Assembly (NCBI RefSeq): GCF_014529535.1
Contig: NW_023503941.1
Location: forward strand, 3,842,942-3,906,941
Reading direction: 5' to 3'
Origin: Bradysia coprophila
Taxonomy: Eukaryota > Arthropoda > Insecta > Diptera > Sciaridae
DNA length: 64,000 nt
The position numbers and the translations under genes are program-made. Within the stretch, counting starts at the first letter, position 1. Every line of letters starts with the position of its first letter. Below, piece by piece: positions 32,808 through 44,459 of this stretch. The notes beneath the pieces are model-generated. The model saw only the letters and a program-made list of their open reading frames with translations, was not told the DNA's origin and made no database searches.

Positions 32808-33092
32808 ATAATATCCAAGGTAAATATAGTGAGGAGGTAATGCCATTCAGACGCGCGGCCTAGCACATAAGTTCGATGCCAATGACATCTTATTTTAAAA
32901 TGGTTGACTACGTTTTACTTGTATTTCACAAAAATATTTTCGCTATCTCACAACAGATGGCCCATCTTTCTATTCCATTTTTTGCTTTCAACGAAGGGAT
33001 GAGATGGCGTTTGTACCGAACTTTCGTGCCACCGCACATCTGATTCGGTTATATGTGGCATTACCTCCTCACTATATTTACCTTGATAATAT
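32808..33092. mobile_element. Inverted-repeat element in the IR3 5' flank
   Basis: Arms of about 37 bp (32808-32845 and 33056-33092) share GTAAATATAGTGAGGAGGT in inverted form, with a roughly 210-bp interior. Related GAGGTAATG pieces occur near 61856-61890 and 63165. Confidence 0.55.
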
Positions 33093-33202
33093 CACCGTGA
33101 TATGGTTGACTACACCAGCATGTGACTCTATTGGCGATTTGCAACAACGGAACGGAAGCGACACGTTGCGGAAAAGCATATCGTCACTAAGAGGTACAAG
33201 TC

Positions 33203-34175
33203 AAGGTTCTAAAAGAACAGGTTAAAACACCTCTGAGTCGATCACAAAGGCGGTGACACCAATATTTCTCTGTGGCGCCGTCTACGTTTCTGAAAATTTA
33301 TATGACAACGTCAACTTGACAAAAATAAAAAAAATTAAATTATTTTGTTCAAGTTGAATTTTCACACAATTTGTAATGAGTGCGTTTAACAAATTTGGTG
33401 TCACCCAAGGTTCTGAAAGAACAGGTTAAGACGAATCTACACATGGCTAAATTGTTGCCTACATTTCGGGGCAAAATTATTATTATTTTGATGATAATTT
33501 TGGACTCGCATCCTTTTACGAAAAAGTTCGACCATCCTTTGGTGTTAAAATGTGTTAGCTTTCAGTAAAAATTTAAATCTTTGCGGTGATGCAACCTCAG
33601 TTCGAGAAAACTCAATATTTCACGAAAATTGACACATATTTTGAGTTTTCTCCTTTAAAAGTAACATATTTTTGCATGCTTTAATGGTTTTACTTTTTCA
33701 AAAAAATATTTTGGTTCAGAGAAATCATCAAAAAACGAATATTTTTGCGCACAAATGTAGGCTAAAAATTTGCTAAGTGGTGAGCGCTCTTAAGACCAAT
33801 GAAAGTCTAGAACAGGTATTGTCGATCGGCAAATTCGTCTTAAACGCACTCACATTTTATGTCAAAATAATATGAAAATGAGTGCGTTTAAGTACGAAAA
33901 TCAAATTTTTATGTCCTCCGGGCGGACAATAGACCATACCTGTTTTACACTTTCATTGCTTAAGACACTTACGAAGGCGGGTGAAACACAAATCTTGACA
34001 ATTTAGACATGCATATTGTTTGAAAAGTCAACTTGAAAACATTTTTTTTTGTTAAGTTGAAATCGTCATATAACATTTTCAAACCTAGTTGACGCTAGAG
34101 GAACATTTTGATTTCACCGTCTTCGTGATCAACTCGAAAGTGTCTTAACCTGTTCTTTCAGAACCTTGGTGTTAC
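33203..34175. mobile_element. Composite of AAGGTTCTGAAAGAACAGG elements
   Basis: AAGGTTCTGAAAGAACAGG occurs near 33406 and inverted near 34148, with a diverged copy at 33204. The blocks ACACTTACGAAGGCGGG and TGAGTGCGTTTAA mark repeated ends, so at least two related palindromic elements are stacked. A relative is at 61650-61830. Confidence 0.5.
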
Positions 34176-34189
34176 CCGCTTACGAATAA

Positions 34190-34360
34190 TAATAAGCGAA
34201 TAATCAAACAATCAATTAGAGTTATGTACCTAATCGGCTATGTAATCACTTTACGGCTGTTACGGTTATTTAACGAATTCATTTTTAGATTTTATGCTCG
34301 ACTGATGAACAAATTCAGGTTGCTGCCTGTTTGAACCAATAAGTTGATATGTTAATGTTA
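34190..34360 (-). repeat. Orphan copy of the IR 5' flank
   Basis: GTAATCACTTTACGGCTGTT and neighbouring sequence match the IR1 upstream region (4330-4440), yet no receptor CDS follows in the expected place. It is either the rest of the IR3 promoter displaced by insertions or the mark of a deleted copy. Confidence 0.45.
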
Positions 34361-35159
34361 ATGCTTCCAAGTGTGAAATAGCTTCACCTGAATAATGGCT
34401 CTTTTCAGCAGTCCAAGGGCTATATGAACTGGTACCTTTGGGCTTTCAAAATTGCATTGAACAAATTGAAGATTTTACATAATTTTTATGGACAGCTGAC
34501 CATTGCTGACACCACAATACTGCTTAGGATTGTTCGTTTAAACATACGAAACATAACTCATAAAACGAAAACAAGTCTTTATGCTAGGAGGAGTGCTGCG
34601 CTGACACTCTTCGTACAGGTCTCTTATTATCGCAGGTCTCATGAACGATATTCAAGGAAGCCCTGGAGCTCGAGCATATTCTAAATTGCGCTATTCATTC
34701 CAATCCAAAAATGTGTTATTTCATTTTCAAAAATCTAGAAAAAAAAAACGGAAAACGCATTTGCTATTGATACACAAACGAACTATTCCGTGCCAGTAAT
34801 GATATAATGTGTTAAATTGAGAGGTTTAGGAATTCGCCATGAACACACCGGCTTTCACAGGACTTTCAGGACGAATTCTATTAATTCCTGTGAAATCACT
34901 CGTTCGACATTTCATTTTGTTTTTAAGGTCATCACCAGTCCGAAGAGGCGAAATTATTAAGAAGGTCTTTTTCCCGCAGCCGTAAATCGTCCCATTCTCT
35001 CATATTTTTAGAAATTTATTTTTTCGTTCATTTTGTTCACTTAAACTTCCTATTCGGGGAATCGGCATCGGGGAATCTGGCACACGCGATCATAGTATGC
35101 GTCCTTTTACTACATGTAACGAAAAGTCATGACTGTGCTAGATTCGCCTCCTAGAGGTG
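34361..35159. repeat. 3' flank of IR4, homologous to the IR3 flank
   Basis: From about 34660 to 34965 this matches the IR3 3' flank (see 20626-21867). The start of the interval and 34965-35159 hold nothing recognised. Confidence 0.5.
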
Positions 35160-36318
35160 CACTTAACCGGTGAACTATGTCGTTTAGAATCTCGCTAAAA
35201 GGAATGGCTGGATTAAGTGTCACAAACTGTCTAGCTATAGACGTGTCGTTTAACAGAGTGCTATGAAAAGCTCAACCGTCTCTGCACTTCTAAATATATT
35301 TGTGCCGCAGTGCTGTCCATAGCGAATGCTATTGAATTGTTGAATCTCTGAGCCTCGGAAGATATTTGAGTACTATGTTGAACCCTGTTAGCCCATTCGC
35401 CATATTCCGAAGCTCTAACAAGATTAAAGGTAACTCCACTTTCAACTGAGCTGAAATCGGAACTGAGGATACGTAAAGTGAGTTGATTTGTCGCCGGAAA
35501 ATTGGCGACGTCAGGTAGCTTTGGAAGAGCGACACAATGCCATTCATCACGATCAGCCCAGTGAACGTCAACGGTACGATTACAAAGACGTCTGCCCAAA
35601 GAAGATTTCTATATCCGATGCTTGCGTTGTCGTCAATGACATAATAGTGGGACAACTGATATAACGATCTTTTTAACGTTGCGGCTTTAGCAACGGACTA
35701 TTCGCACATACCTAGATCTCGTAGGTGTTAGGACCATCGAGAGTAAGAACAGCAAAGACAGAAACGGAAAGCCAGATCAAACAGGGTATAGATGGAAGGT
35801 TGATGTACACAACATCGAAAGATACTGTTTCGGCCTCAGGTTGTAATAGTGGCCCTAGGTGAGCGTGGTCTGACCATCATCAGTTGCTTCCTATTACACC
35901 TTTTAGCAAGACAGTGTATACTATTATGTCATTGGTTGTCGTTCATCAGGAAGTTGACGACGTCAACAAAGCATTGTAAAAGTAAAATTTTCTTCTGCTG
36001 CAAGTAGCGGGAGACGGCCAATATAATATAACTGTTGACTGTTGACGTCGCAATCACAATAAAAGCAAAGATGAAGAGAAGCCTTGAGAGAAGCGTCCAC
36101 GTTCCATTTTTCAAATATTCCATAATGTCGGATTCCGGCTGTGTATGAGGAACAATCATGACTTCTGCTGCCTGGTGTGAGGATACAGAATGTATTGCAT
36201 GTCGTATTTGCCTTTCGTCGCGTGTGATCTCAGATTCGATGCAAGAGAAACACGAACCACAGCGTCCAGATATTCGGCATCTTCTGAAGGCGTAGCAAGT
36301 ACAGAAAGTTGTCAACAT
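35160..36318 (-). pseudogene. IR4, truncated receptor relic
   Basis: IR-family sequence is spread over several frames. TM1 with NGTWTLL lies near 36100. The second membrane segment (GLIVMNGIVSLFQSYLTSP) lies near 35520-35570 and the S2-lobe end is at 35160-35420. The N-terminal lobe (about 200 residues) and TM3 are missing. There are at least two frameshifts, a small in-frame duplication near TM1, and a 301-bp hAT-type MITE inside the LLMNDNA codons. It is clearly non-functional and older than the IR3 and IR5 breaks. Confidence 0.85.
35634..35934. mobile_element. hAT-type MITE inside IR4
   Basis: A 15-bp inverted terminal repeat CAATGACATAATAGT is flanked by the 8-bp direct repeat GTTGTCGT (35626-35633 and 35935-35942). 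The empty site is seen as GCGTTGTCGTTCATCAGG in IR1, IR2 and IR3. The 8-bp duplication assigns it to hAT; it is 301 bp long with no coding capacity. Confidence 0.85.
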
Positions 36319-36380
36319 TCTGTTTGGTTATGTTGTCTGCGGATGACGATTGACATTTCGATGTTGCAATTGGAAGAGAC

Positions 36381-36648
36381 TAAATAGCCTCAATACAAAC
36401 AACACACACTCTACGGATAATAGCGGCAGAGTCGAAATTTTGCTTGATTTTTGCAAGTGGTTCCGGGTGGTTCCCGTGGTCCAATCGAAAAGTGATGTAT
36501 GGAAGGTGCCCCTTATTTTTGATAATGAACAAGTCGTCCATACATCATTTTGTCCAAAAACTACAAATTTAGCCGATATAATTTTGGGTCATTTTGACTC
36601 TGCCGTTCTTATCCGTAGAGTGTGTGTTGCTCGTATTGAGGCTATTTA
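36381..36648. mobile_element. hAT-type MITE, palindromic
   Basis: Arms of about 50 bp start TAAATAGCCTCAATAC and end with its near complement. They are flanked by the 8-bp repeat GAAGAGAC (36373-36380 and 36649-36656). It is 268 bp long and different in sequence from the MITE in IR4. Confidence 0.8.
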
Positions 36649-36849
36649 GAAGAGACCTATTCTGCATCTGAAGAAAACTAATAATTTGCAAAATAAATGC
36701 TCGTCGCGTCAATAATGTGGAAAACAATGGAAGTGTAACATTTGAAATTTAATTAGGTGTGAACGCTTATCCATTTTAAGGTAAATCTAATTAACCCCAT
36801 CAAAAATTCACATTGTTCATTGTAAACTCTCTGCCCATCAATCAAATCG

Positions 36850-39800
36850 TTATGCAACAGTTCGTGGTGTCAATTTCAAATTGAATGGTTTTAATGGCGT
36901 GTGAATGAATTGCTCAGGATCGATATCAAGTTCAACGTTTTCCAAGTTCTTGTCGACGAGTTCAACATTAAATTTAGCCAAAACCGTTGCCATGCCAATT
37001 TTCGTCATTACTTTTGCCATTCTCATCCCGATGCAATTCCGAGGTCTTTAATACACGAAATCATTTTTCGTTGATTAAACAACCCATCGGCCATTCGATT
37101 ATTTCTCACTCACCCATCACCAAACGGCAAATAATAGCAACCTTTCGTTTCAATCGTTGATCCAGTAGACGATGTTAAGAATCTTTCCGGTCTGAATTCC
37201 AGAGGATTGTCGTATATATCTGGATTCCGATGAATGCCCAGCACTGGGATCATCATTTCGGTTCCCTTCGGGACAGTCAAATTGGTATCCGGTACCCTGA
37301 AATCTTCAGCAGCTACTCGGAATAGTAGCGGTACGATGGGATACTTTCTGGAAGTGAGATTGCGCTCATTTAATCGAAGTACTTGATTGCAGTCAACAAT
37401 TCAATTACCTCAATGCTTCGTCAATGCAACATTCCAAGTATTTCAACTCGTGAATCATTTCGTAGGTAAAGCCCTTATTGTCATTTGCAGCAATGACTCT
37501 GTCAATTTCGTCTTGAGCTTTTCGCTGAATTCGTAGATTCCTGGCCAGCTCAAAGATGCAGAAGGAAAGCGTGGAGCTTGAGGTTTCGAATCCTAAATCA
37601 TTGAAAATTATTGAATGGAAATTGTTTACGACATTTTACACTGAGACTCAGAGCCTGATATTTGGGAATCGTTTTTGAGAATTTTTGGGAATTTAGGGAA
37701 TTTTAGGGAATTTTTTGGGAATTTAGGGAATTTTTGGGAATTTTTGGGAATTTTTGGGAATTTAGGGAGTTTTTGGGAATTTTGGGAATTAATTCCCAAA
37801 AATTCACTAAAATTCCCAAAAAATTTCTTTTCTTTGTATTTTTATAAGCATTTTACGAGCATTTAGTAAAAGATCAGCAAAAGTTCAAAAACCTTTAAAA
37901 ACTATGAACAAGTAAAAAAAATTTGGATTTTTTTTGGAATTTTAGTGAACTTTTGAGAATTGGTTCCCAAATATTATGCTCTGAAGGATATAATTCTTGT
38001 CGATGTACTCGCACCAGCCAGGGCGTATACTCTACTTGTAGGTCTCTCCAAAGCCGACATTAGTACAACACTACAATAATTTAAGAGCCATATACACTCC
38101 GACTCCCTATGAAATACATTTTTGATGATAACTTTTTATTCGAATTATTTTTGAAAAAAGTGGCCTCATCGTTTGGTGCCAGGACACATAAGGTTTCGAT
38201 AGCCACTGGAATTGTCCAGATTGATGTAGTGTACTGAGAAAAGACTCAAAACTCCTAAAATTTGTGTTTTTTGTGATATTTTTTGGACTTTTGAGCTTTC
38301 TCGGCGTAGACTGCATCAATTTTGACAATAAACCGCGAGCCTTAGTCCATATTATTTTTATTTCAATGAACACATCAAAAACACACCGAAAATGTATATT
38401 GGAAAAGTGGAATTTGAAATTTTTAATTTCAGTTTAAAAAGCCGCTCCAATTTTCAAAAAATCTCGCGCTTGAAAAAAAATAGTACATTGAGTCGTTCAT
38501 ACTATTTTGTATGCTTGCTAAGAGGGCCGAAAGTAAAGCTGTCAATTCGCGGGGCGAAAGCTTTCGCTTTCGCCCCTTGAATTGACATTTCTTTACTTTC
38601 GGTCCTCTTAGCAAGCATACAAAACTTAATACGTAACTCTTTCGGCCTCCTCAATCGATACGTAAATAACTATTTTTTGATACCAACATCGAAAGTTGAT
38701 ACGTATCGCAAACATCAGAACAAAATGTTGAAATATGAAGGCATTTAGCCAGAAAATGCGGGGGTCCAGGGGGCGGCAGCCCCCTGGCATATCAAAAATT
38801 TAATTATTTAGCCATCACAACAACAACACACACAAAAATTAACAAATAAATAACAAATCATTCAGCAACAAAAAGTATCAACTTCGTATGTTAATTTCAA
38901 TAAGAGCACTGGCGCACGCTTTATTTCAATTTTGATCGCAGTACACTTATTGACAAGAGTCGACTATTACATTATGTAGTCGACTTTCGCATTATGTATA
39001 TTGACTTTCGCTTTATGTATTCTTTCTTTCTCCCCGCTCAAACACATAACTTGCATTTTTTTACTTTCGCCCCGGATTTCGAGGGCGAAAGTATCAACTT
39101 TCGATGTTGGTATCAAAAAAAATAGTTTTCATGCTTCGGGGCCGAAAATGAGGGCAATTTTTCGAATTTTCTCGGGTTTCCGACCCTCTGCATGAAAACT
39201 TACATGTGCACCTGTTTGGGACGGTTGATTTAAGGCACTTTCGCTTGTAAGCCTCACTTCGTTCGGGCTACAACTCGCGAAATTGCCTAAAATCAAACGT
39301 CCAAAACAGATACTCAAAAAAATTTTCATGTAAGGGGTCGAAAACCCGAGAAAAATCTCGAAACTCCCTCATTTTCGGCCCCGACACATGAAAAAACAAA
39401 TTGGGATGTTTTATTTGTTGACAGTTTGTTTTAATTGTGATCACCGAGATAACCAAAAAACCAACACTAACAAACAAAATATTCCTATCAGCTGACAGAT
39501 ACCTAATATCACATTTCGATTCTTTATGCTCAAAACAAACGAGGCATTCAAAACGTGTTTTGGTCCTATTTTTCATGACCAAATTTTCGAAACTGTCAAA
39601 TGAAGTTAGAACTTTTTCTATTCAAAATCGCGATTGCTGCATCTGTCAATGAAAACTAGGACCAAAACACGTTTTCAATGCCTCGTTTGTTTTGAGCATT
39701 AGAGTTTCCGTACGTGAGTTCATCATGGCAAAAAAATATAAAAAGTTTTTATAACAAAACTAAACTTTTATTAAAAAAGGCTCGCGGTTTATTCTGGTGG

Positions 39801-41403
39801 CTATCGAAACTTTATATGTTGTGGCACCAAACGATGAAACCACTTCTTTCAAAAAATATTCTAATAAGAAGTTAACATCGAAAATGTTTTTCATAGAAGG
39901 TCGGAGTGTAGACTGCTCTTAAAATAATTATTTTTGAGTTATAGCCGCAAAAAGGTTTTCGGTACCCTCTGACATGCTTTCACCTTTGAACACTTTAACC
40001 GAAAATTTAAAAAAATGTTCGAAAAAAATGTTCGAAAAAAATGAAAGATACGATTCTCTAGAATTGAAGACGAATCTATCACTCCTTAAATACGGAGACC
40101 ACTTGTTCCCCTATCACCATCACCTCCAGTTTTGGCGATATGCCGCTTAAGCTCAATTTACTGAATATATTATATTCAATATGTTCTGAAATATTTGTTG
40201 TGTTTTTTGGGAATTTTTGGGAATTTTTGGGAATTTAGGGAATTTTTGGGAATTTTTGATAATTTTAGGGAATTTTTGGGAATTCAGGGAATTTTTGGGA
40301 ATTTAGCGAATTTTTGGGAATTTTTGAGAATTTTAGGGAATTTTTGGGAATTTAGGGAATTTTTGAGAATTTTAGGGAATTTTTGGTAATTTTGGGAATT
40401 TAGAGAATTAACTCCCAAATATTAGGCTCTGGAGACTACACGTACCGGCAACAAAGAAGAGGAATGCATTGGCCTCCAAATCGAGCAAACTCAATTTTTT
40501 CACCGCCTGGTTAGTCTGCTTCGCCTCCTTTTCAACCGATTTTGTGTCACCGCTATCAGCTGACAAATATCCTTGGTTCTTCAGTTGAATTAAGAGTTGC
40601 ATAAAGTCGTTCCTTTCGTAGTTATTCTTTTCCCTATAGTCAACGGTCTGTTTGACAACATTTTTGAAAAATGCTTCGACCTCGTCGCTCGTAAATTTGA
40701 ATTTCCATATCTTTCGCAACGCAGGTATTAACATTACGGAACTGGCTTGAACCTTTTTTTTCGTAGTCATTTCGAATATTTTGGTGCCCATTTTACGGAA
40801 AATGTTATCCGGTTCATTGATACAGTCATTTTCGATGCCGAATGCCACCGACGATATGATGTTTGTGTTAAATCGCGCAAACAGATCCCGAAAATCGAAC
40901 GTATTCTCTCCGCGATCTACGTTGTTTACCAGATACCTATCCAAAACGTTAGCACAATCGGTGATGGTGGAAAACATTCCCTTCAGCTTGCCACTAGTAA
41001 ACGTTGGCGAGAGCTTGGTTCTCAGATCGCGCCATTTCTTTCCCGGCGTGCTGAATAAATTGTCTCGAAGTGTATCGACATCCAGATCAATGTTCACCGG
41101 TCGATCATGAAACGACGTAAAGTTCTTTATGAACACATGTTGCAAGAGGATTGGATCATTAACCAGTATCGCCGGTTTATAGAAAAAGTAAATGCCGACC
41201 AACTTGTGCATTCTACTTTTCACGTATAGACTCTCCAGGACTTGACCAAACGACATTTGTCCTTTGACCATCGGTTGGACATCGCCGAAAATAAACTTGG
41301 GCTCCAGTTGTGTGAAACCACGACGTTTCCAGTAGGTGTGCTGTCTCTGACCTAGATAATAGATCAGGTAACAGCACGCAATAATTATGATTGCTAAAAA
41401 CAT
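36850..41403 (-). CDS. Cytochrome P450, CYP6-like
   Basis: There are four exons: 41403-40446, 37592-37409, 37347-37114 and 37045-36850, with GT/AG introns of 2853, 61 and 68 bases. The phases join exactly to 523 residues ending in TAA. The start is the ATG at 41403, in front of a hydrophobic anchor (FLAIIIIACCYLIYY); the longer frame begins only with GTG. It has helix C WRDLR (124-128), the I-helix AGFETS split by intron 1 (319-324), ExxR as EALR (378-381), PERF, and the haem loop FGDGPRNCIG with the Cys ligand at 463. All P450 landmarks are present. Clan 3 CYP6 enzymes are microsomal monooxygenases, often of xenobiotics; the substrate here is unknown. Intron 1 is inflated by nested transposons and has GGGAATTT arrays near both ends, but splice sites look normal. 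Confidence 0.9.
37649..37984. repeat. GGGAATTT array with inverted ends (P450 intron 1)
   Basis: CAGAGCCTGATATTTGGGAA at the left mirrors TTCCCAAATATTATGCTCTG at the right. Between them lies a run of GGGAATTTTT / GGGAATTTA units followed by their complement, making a foldback minisatellite element. Confidence 0.7.
38498..38635. repeat. Palindrome with GGGCGAAAGC centre
   Basis: TTTTGTATGCTTGCTAAGAG mirrors CTCTTAGCAAGCATACAAAA, closing on GGGGCGAAAGCTTTCGCTTTC. Confidence 0.75.
38669..39124. mobile_element. Inverted-repeat element, GATACCAACATCGAAAG ends
   Basis: The ends CTATTTTTTGATACCAACAT and its complement (39089-39124) are inverted over about 33 bp. The interior holds an isolated GC-rich hairpin at 38766-38787. 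Confidence 0.65.
38766..38787. other. GC-rich perfect hairpin
   Basis: A perfect 9-bp stem, CCAGGGGGC against GCCCCCTGG, closes a GGCA loop in otherwise AT-rich DNA. It looks like a terminator hairpin but no T-run follows. Its role is unknown. Confidence 0.5.
39125..39396. repeat. Palindrome with GGGGCCGAAAATGAGGG arms
   Basis: The left arm (39125-39185) and the right arm (39335-39396) share GGGGCCGAAAATGAGGG and TTCTCGGGTTT in inverted form with some mismatches. Confidence 0.65.
39527..39699. mobile_element. Intact palindromic MITE (empty-site reference)
   Basis: ATGCTCAAAACAAACGAGGC mirrors GCCTCGTTTGTTTTGAGCAT, with ACGTGTTTTGGTCCT in both arms. It is the uninterrupted relative of the split copy at 4549-5948 and gives the pre-insertion sequence for HINE copy 2. 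Confidence 0.8.
40198..40430. repeat. GGGAATTTTTGGGAATTTA minisatellite (P450 intron 1)
   Basis: Roughly 10-bp units GGGAATTTTT and GGGAATTTA alternate over about 220 bp and end in AACTCCCAAATATTAGGCTCTGG, only 16 bp from the exon 1 donor. The terminal motif is shared with the array at 37649-37984. Confidence 0.75.
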
Positions 41404-43383
41404 TTTTTCTTCTATATTCACTAGAGGTTTTACGCGCACCTCACTCTATGTACATCGACGACACTACCGATACTGACTACTTGCAACTTCAATTAAAATT
41501 TCGCCTTTATATTTCGTGGATACATTCTTCCACTAATCTTATCTAACAGAGGTGAGTAGACAATATTTTTAGTAGGTATCGCGGTAGTTGAAGCAGGTGA
41601 AACCAATTGTGCTGCTGCTGCTACCATCCATAGTTCTATGACTGGACACTCAATGTGTTAGTTGAAACAGTATATCAATACAGCATGAGACATACCAAAC
41701 CACCCCCTAGACACTTCGACAAAAAATATATGTGAATTGAATAGTGTCACACCACAGCACTGCTAATAGCAGGAACATAGAAAATATTCGGAGGCTGATG
41801 AAATCACAGTAGGCACTGCGTTTCTGTTATACAGATAGATGATTTGTTTTCGTTGTATGAGTTAAAACATACGATACAAGCAATCATAAGCGGTAGCTCG
41901 TATCACTATAAAGCCTCCAAATTTGACACCTGTCAATTCAGTGTTCATGCTAGTAGCAGTGCTGTGGTCACACGCTTGTACCAAACTGAAGAACTTTTGC
42001 TTACATATCCGATTTTGATTGGGGTGGTACCGTCGCTTCAATCTTAATCAACTTTTCAATTGGTTGATTTGATAAGAATTTACAATTCACAGAGTCACTA
42101 GTCACGATGAGTTTGTTTTGGAACTTTGAGCGCACAATTCGATACGAAAATGATTCAGAACAAACGTATGAGACGGAACAGCGATTGATATTTCCTATTA
42201 TCATGTTTGGAGGCATATTTAGAGTATACGTATGGTGGCAATTACAATGACTTTGTAGCTTTATAAATAAAAGTCTGATAAAAATGGAAAGTGTTGCAAA
42301 GATTTGTTGTTGTTCGTGTGGTTCTCATTTCGGCCTGAGTCATAACAGACCGACTGTTGCAGATTTTAATTGAATGATAACGATGATGTAAAACAAATGG
42401 TAAATAAGCTTGGTGAGTGTTTCTCCTGTCACCGATCGATGATGCTGGTGTGTCGACATTGATTTCTAGAGATAAAACAAGATAACGGGGAAATTGTTTA
42501 TTAGTATCGCAATATTGTCATCGACAATACCTTCACCTAAAGCTTGATTTTAGCGGTCTTATGGCAATGGATCTTATTAACTGCTAGTAATATGCAAATC
42601 AATAAAAAGTTACCGGAGCAGAGGTCATTGTTTCGGTCTCGGTAATTTTGTTCAGCTGCTGCTCCGGTTGGAAGGGATTCAAAACTATCACAAGTTCTTT
42701 CGATAACTTTAATTGATACGAGAGTTAAATCATGTCCGGAGCGGCAGCTATATATAGGCGAGATTTCTACTTTCGTCAAAATGTCCAATATCGTAACCAA
42801 ATTATTTTTAAAACATTCTCACTTGAAATACAAAGAAAATGAGCTATCTCACGCCTACCGAAGTGATCGGGAGCTGGAGATATTGCGTTTTCCAAGTCGT
42901 CATTTTCAGTACAAATACATGAAAAATGGCATTCTCCAAACAATCAAAATCTTTCAACTTACTCTGTATGTTTCTATATATCTATCTATCTATCGACGGT
43001 CGATCTCGGAAAATCCGCAGCCAATCTCCATGAAACTGTGCAGGAACCTTAGTCAGGCCATTAGAACTTAAGTTTCATTCATCATTATCCCCGGAAAAAT
43101 CAGAATTTTGTGGAATTAATTAATTAATTTTTGGAACAATTTCTCTCATATAGTAATGTACAGCCATTTTGTGTTATGATTGTTATGATTGTTGTGAAGT
43201 TGGTTGTAATTCGGTCGAAATTTCAAAATTCAAAGTTTTTGAATATTATGGTTTACATGGTGGGCAATTAGAAAAATTTGGTCACTTTCGGGGTATGTTG
43301 GACAGCTGGAAAAATTTGGTCACTCTTAGGGTATGTTGCGCAGCTGCAAATATTTGATCACTTTCAGGGTATTTCGTCACATT
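41404..43383. other. P450 5' flank and intergenic
   Basis: It contains TGCTGCTGCTG near 41610 and TCTATCTATC near 42975. Short open frames (for example 42781-43071 plus) have no recognised domain. No repeat family was identified. Confidence 0.45.
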
Positions 43384-43595
43384 TTCAATTTTCATCAAAT
43401 TTTCAAATTTCGTTTAATTTTTGATTTTCGTCAAATTTTCGAATTTCGTCAAATTTTCGAATTTCGTCAAATTTTCAAATTTCGTCAAATTTTCAAATTT
43501 CGTCAAATTTTTGAATTTCGTCAAATTTTCAAATTTCGTCAAATTTTCAAATTTCGTCAAATTTTTGAATTTCGTCAAATTTTCGAAAAATTTAC
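43384..43595. repeat. 18-bp minisatellite, about 11 units
   Basis: Tandem TTTTCAAATTTCGTCAAA-type units vary only at one or two sites (TTCAAA, TTCGAA or TTGAA). Both strands are open in several frames because the unit length is a multiple of three; this is not evidence of a gene. Confidence 0.9.
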
Positions 43596-43989
43596 CAAAA
43601 AAATCTGACAGATGTTCAGTAACAGACCTGCAAGAAAATTTATCTGCCACATGCGACGCAGTTTTTTTTGGTAAATTTTTTGTCGTTTTCAGTCATTTTT
43701 TTTTGGTTAAAATTATTTGGCAGATGATGAGGAAAACTAAGCCAGCTCGTTTGAACTAATTGGGTGTACAATGTAGTTTTTGCGAAGCTGAAAGCGTCAA
43801 CTCTAGCGATATCATTCATTTTAGAAATTGTACCTCAAAGACTGCGTCACACTTTTCTAGACGAGAGTTTTGTTGGAATAGACCATAGAGATAGACTACC
43901 TAGAGGAGTTATGACCCGAAATTCATTGAAAAATTATATCACATACACCACTAACAAGAAAACGCCAACTTTGCTTGTTTTGACGTTAT

Positions 43990-44125
43990 GAGTTTGACAC
44001 ATAAACTTATGAACTTATAACTTTTACCTTATAAGTAGTCGACTTATAACTTATGACTTATAACCACGTGACTTATAAGCTATAAGTGACCGACTTATAA
44101 CATATAAAATTCGGATTTATATGTC
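43990..44125. repeat. ACTTATAA-rich simple repeat
   Basis: Irregular ACTTATAA / GACTTATAA units include CTTATAAGCTATAAG-type dyads. Confidence 0.7.
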
Positions 44126-44459
44126 GACTTATAATTATATGTCATTTGCGCAAACTCTCTATTGTGTTAAGTTAAAATGTTATGTGAATGTCTCCGTCAA
44201 CAGATCATGTGCCCCATTTGGTTATAAAAACAATTTCAGATTCGACGGTTGCTTTACTATATTTGGCTACTTTATACTTTTTGGCTTGAAACGAGCTATG
44301 GCTCAAATGAATCGTCGTTCCATTCTGAGAATTTCGTGGAACAAATTTTTTTCCGATAAAATCTTGTTGGTAAATAGTGAGGCTAAGTTCAACGATGAGC
44401 TTTTTTGAACCAGGACTCTTAGAGATAGGGCATCCTAGGTATTTCAAGGTTTCTTCGGA

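Larger units (their letters stand above)
38090..39915. mobile_element. Foldback element hosting nested repeats (P450 intron 1)
   Basis: Arms at about 38090-38230 and 39780-39915 are diverged inverted copies, sharing ACTCCGAC, GTTTGGTGCCA and GGTTTCGATAGCCAC. Inside are at least four further palindromic units, listed separately. No transposase frame is seen. Confidence 0.6.

Noticed and set aside
35261..35655. Separate short genes at the IR4 locus
   Set aside because: The frames are pieces of one receptor, separated by frameshifts and a MITE.
40408..41439. Truncated P450 pseudogene
   Set aside because: Three further exons with ExxR, PERF and haem motifs at 37592-36850 complete it, with matching splice phases.
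43333..43759. Long open frames on both strands with KFSNFV or KFENLT repeats
   Set aside because: They are translations of the 18-bp minisatellite, whose unit length keeps every frame open.
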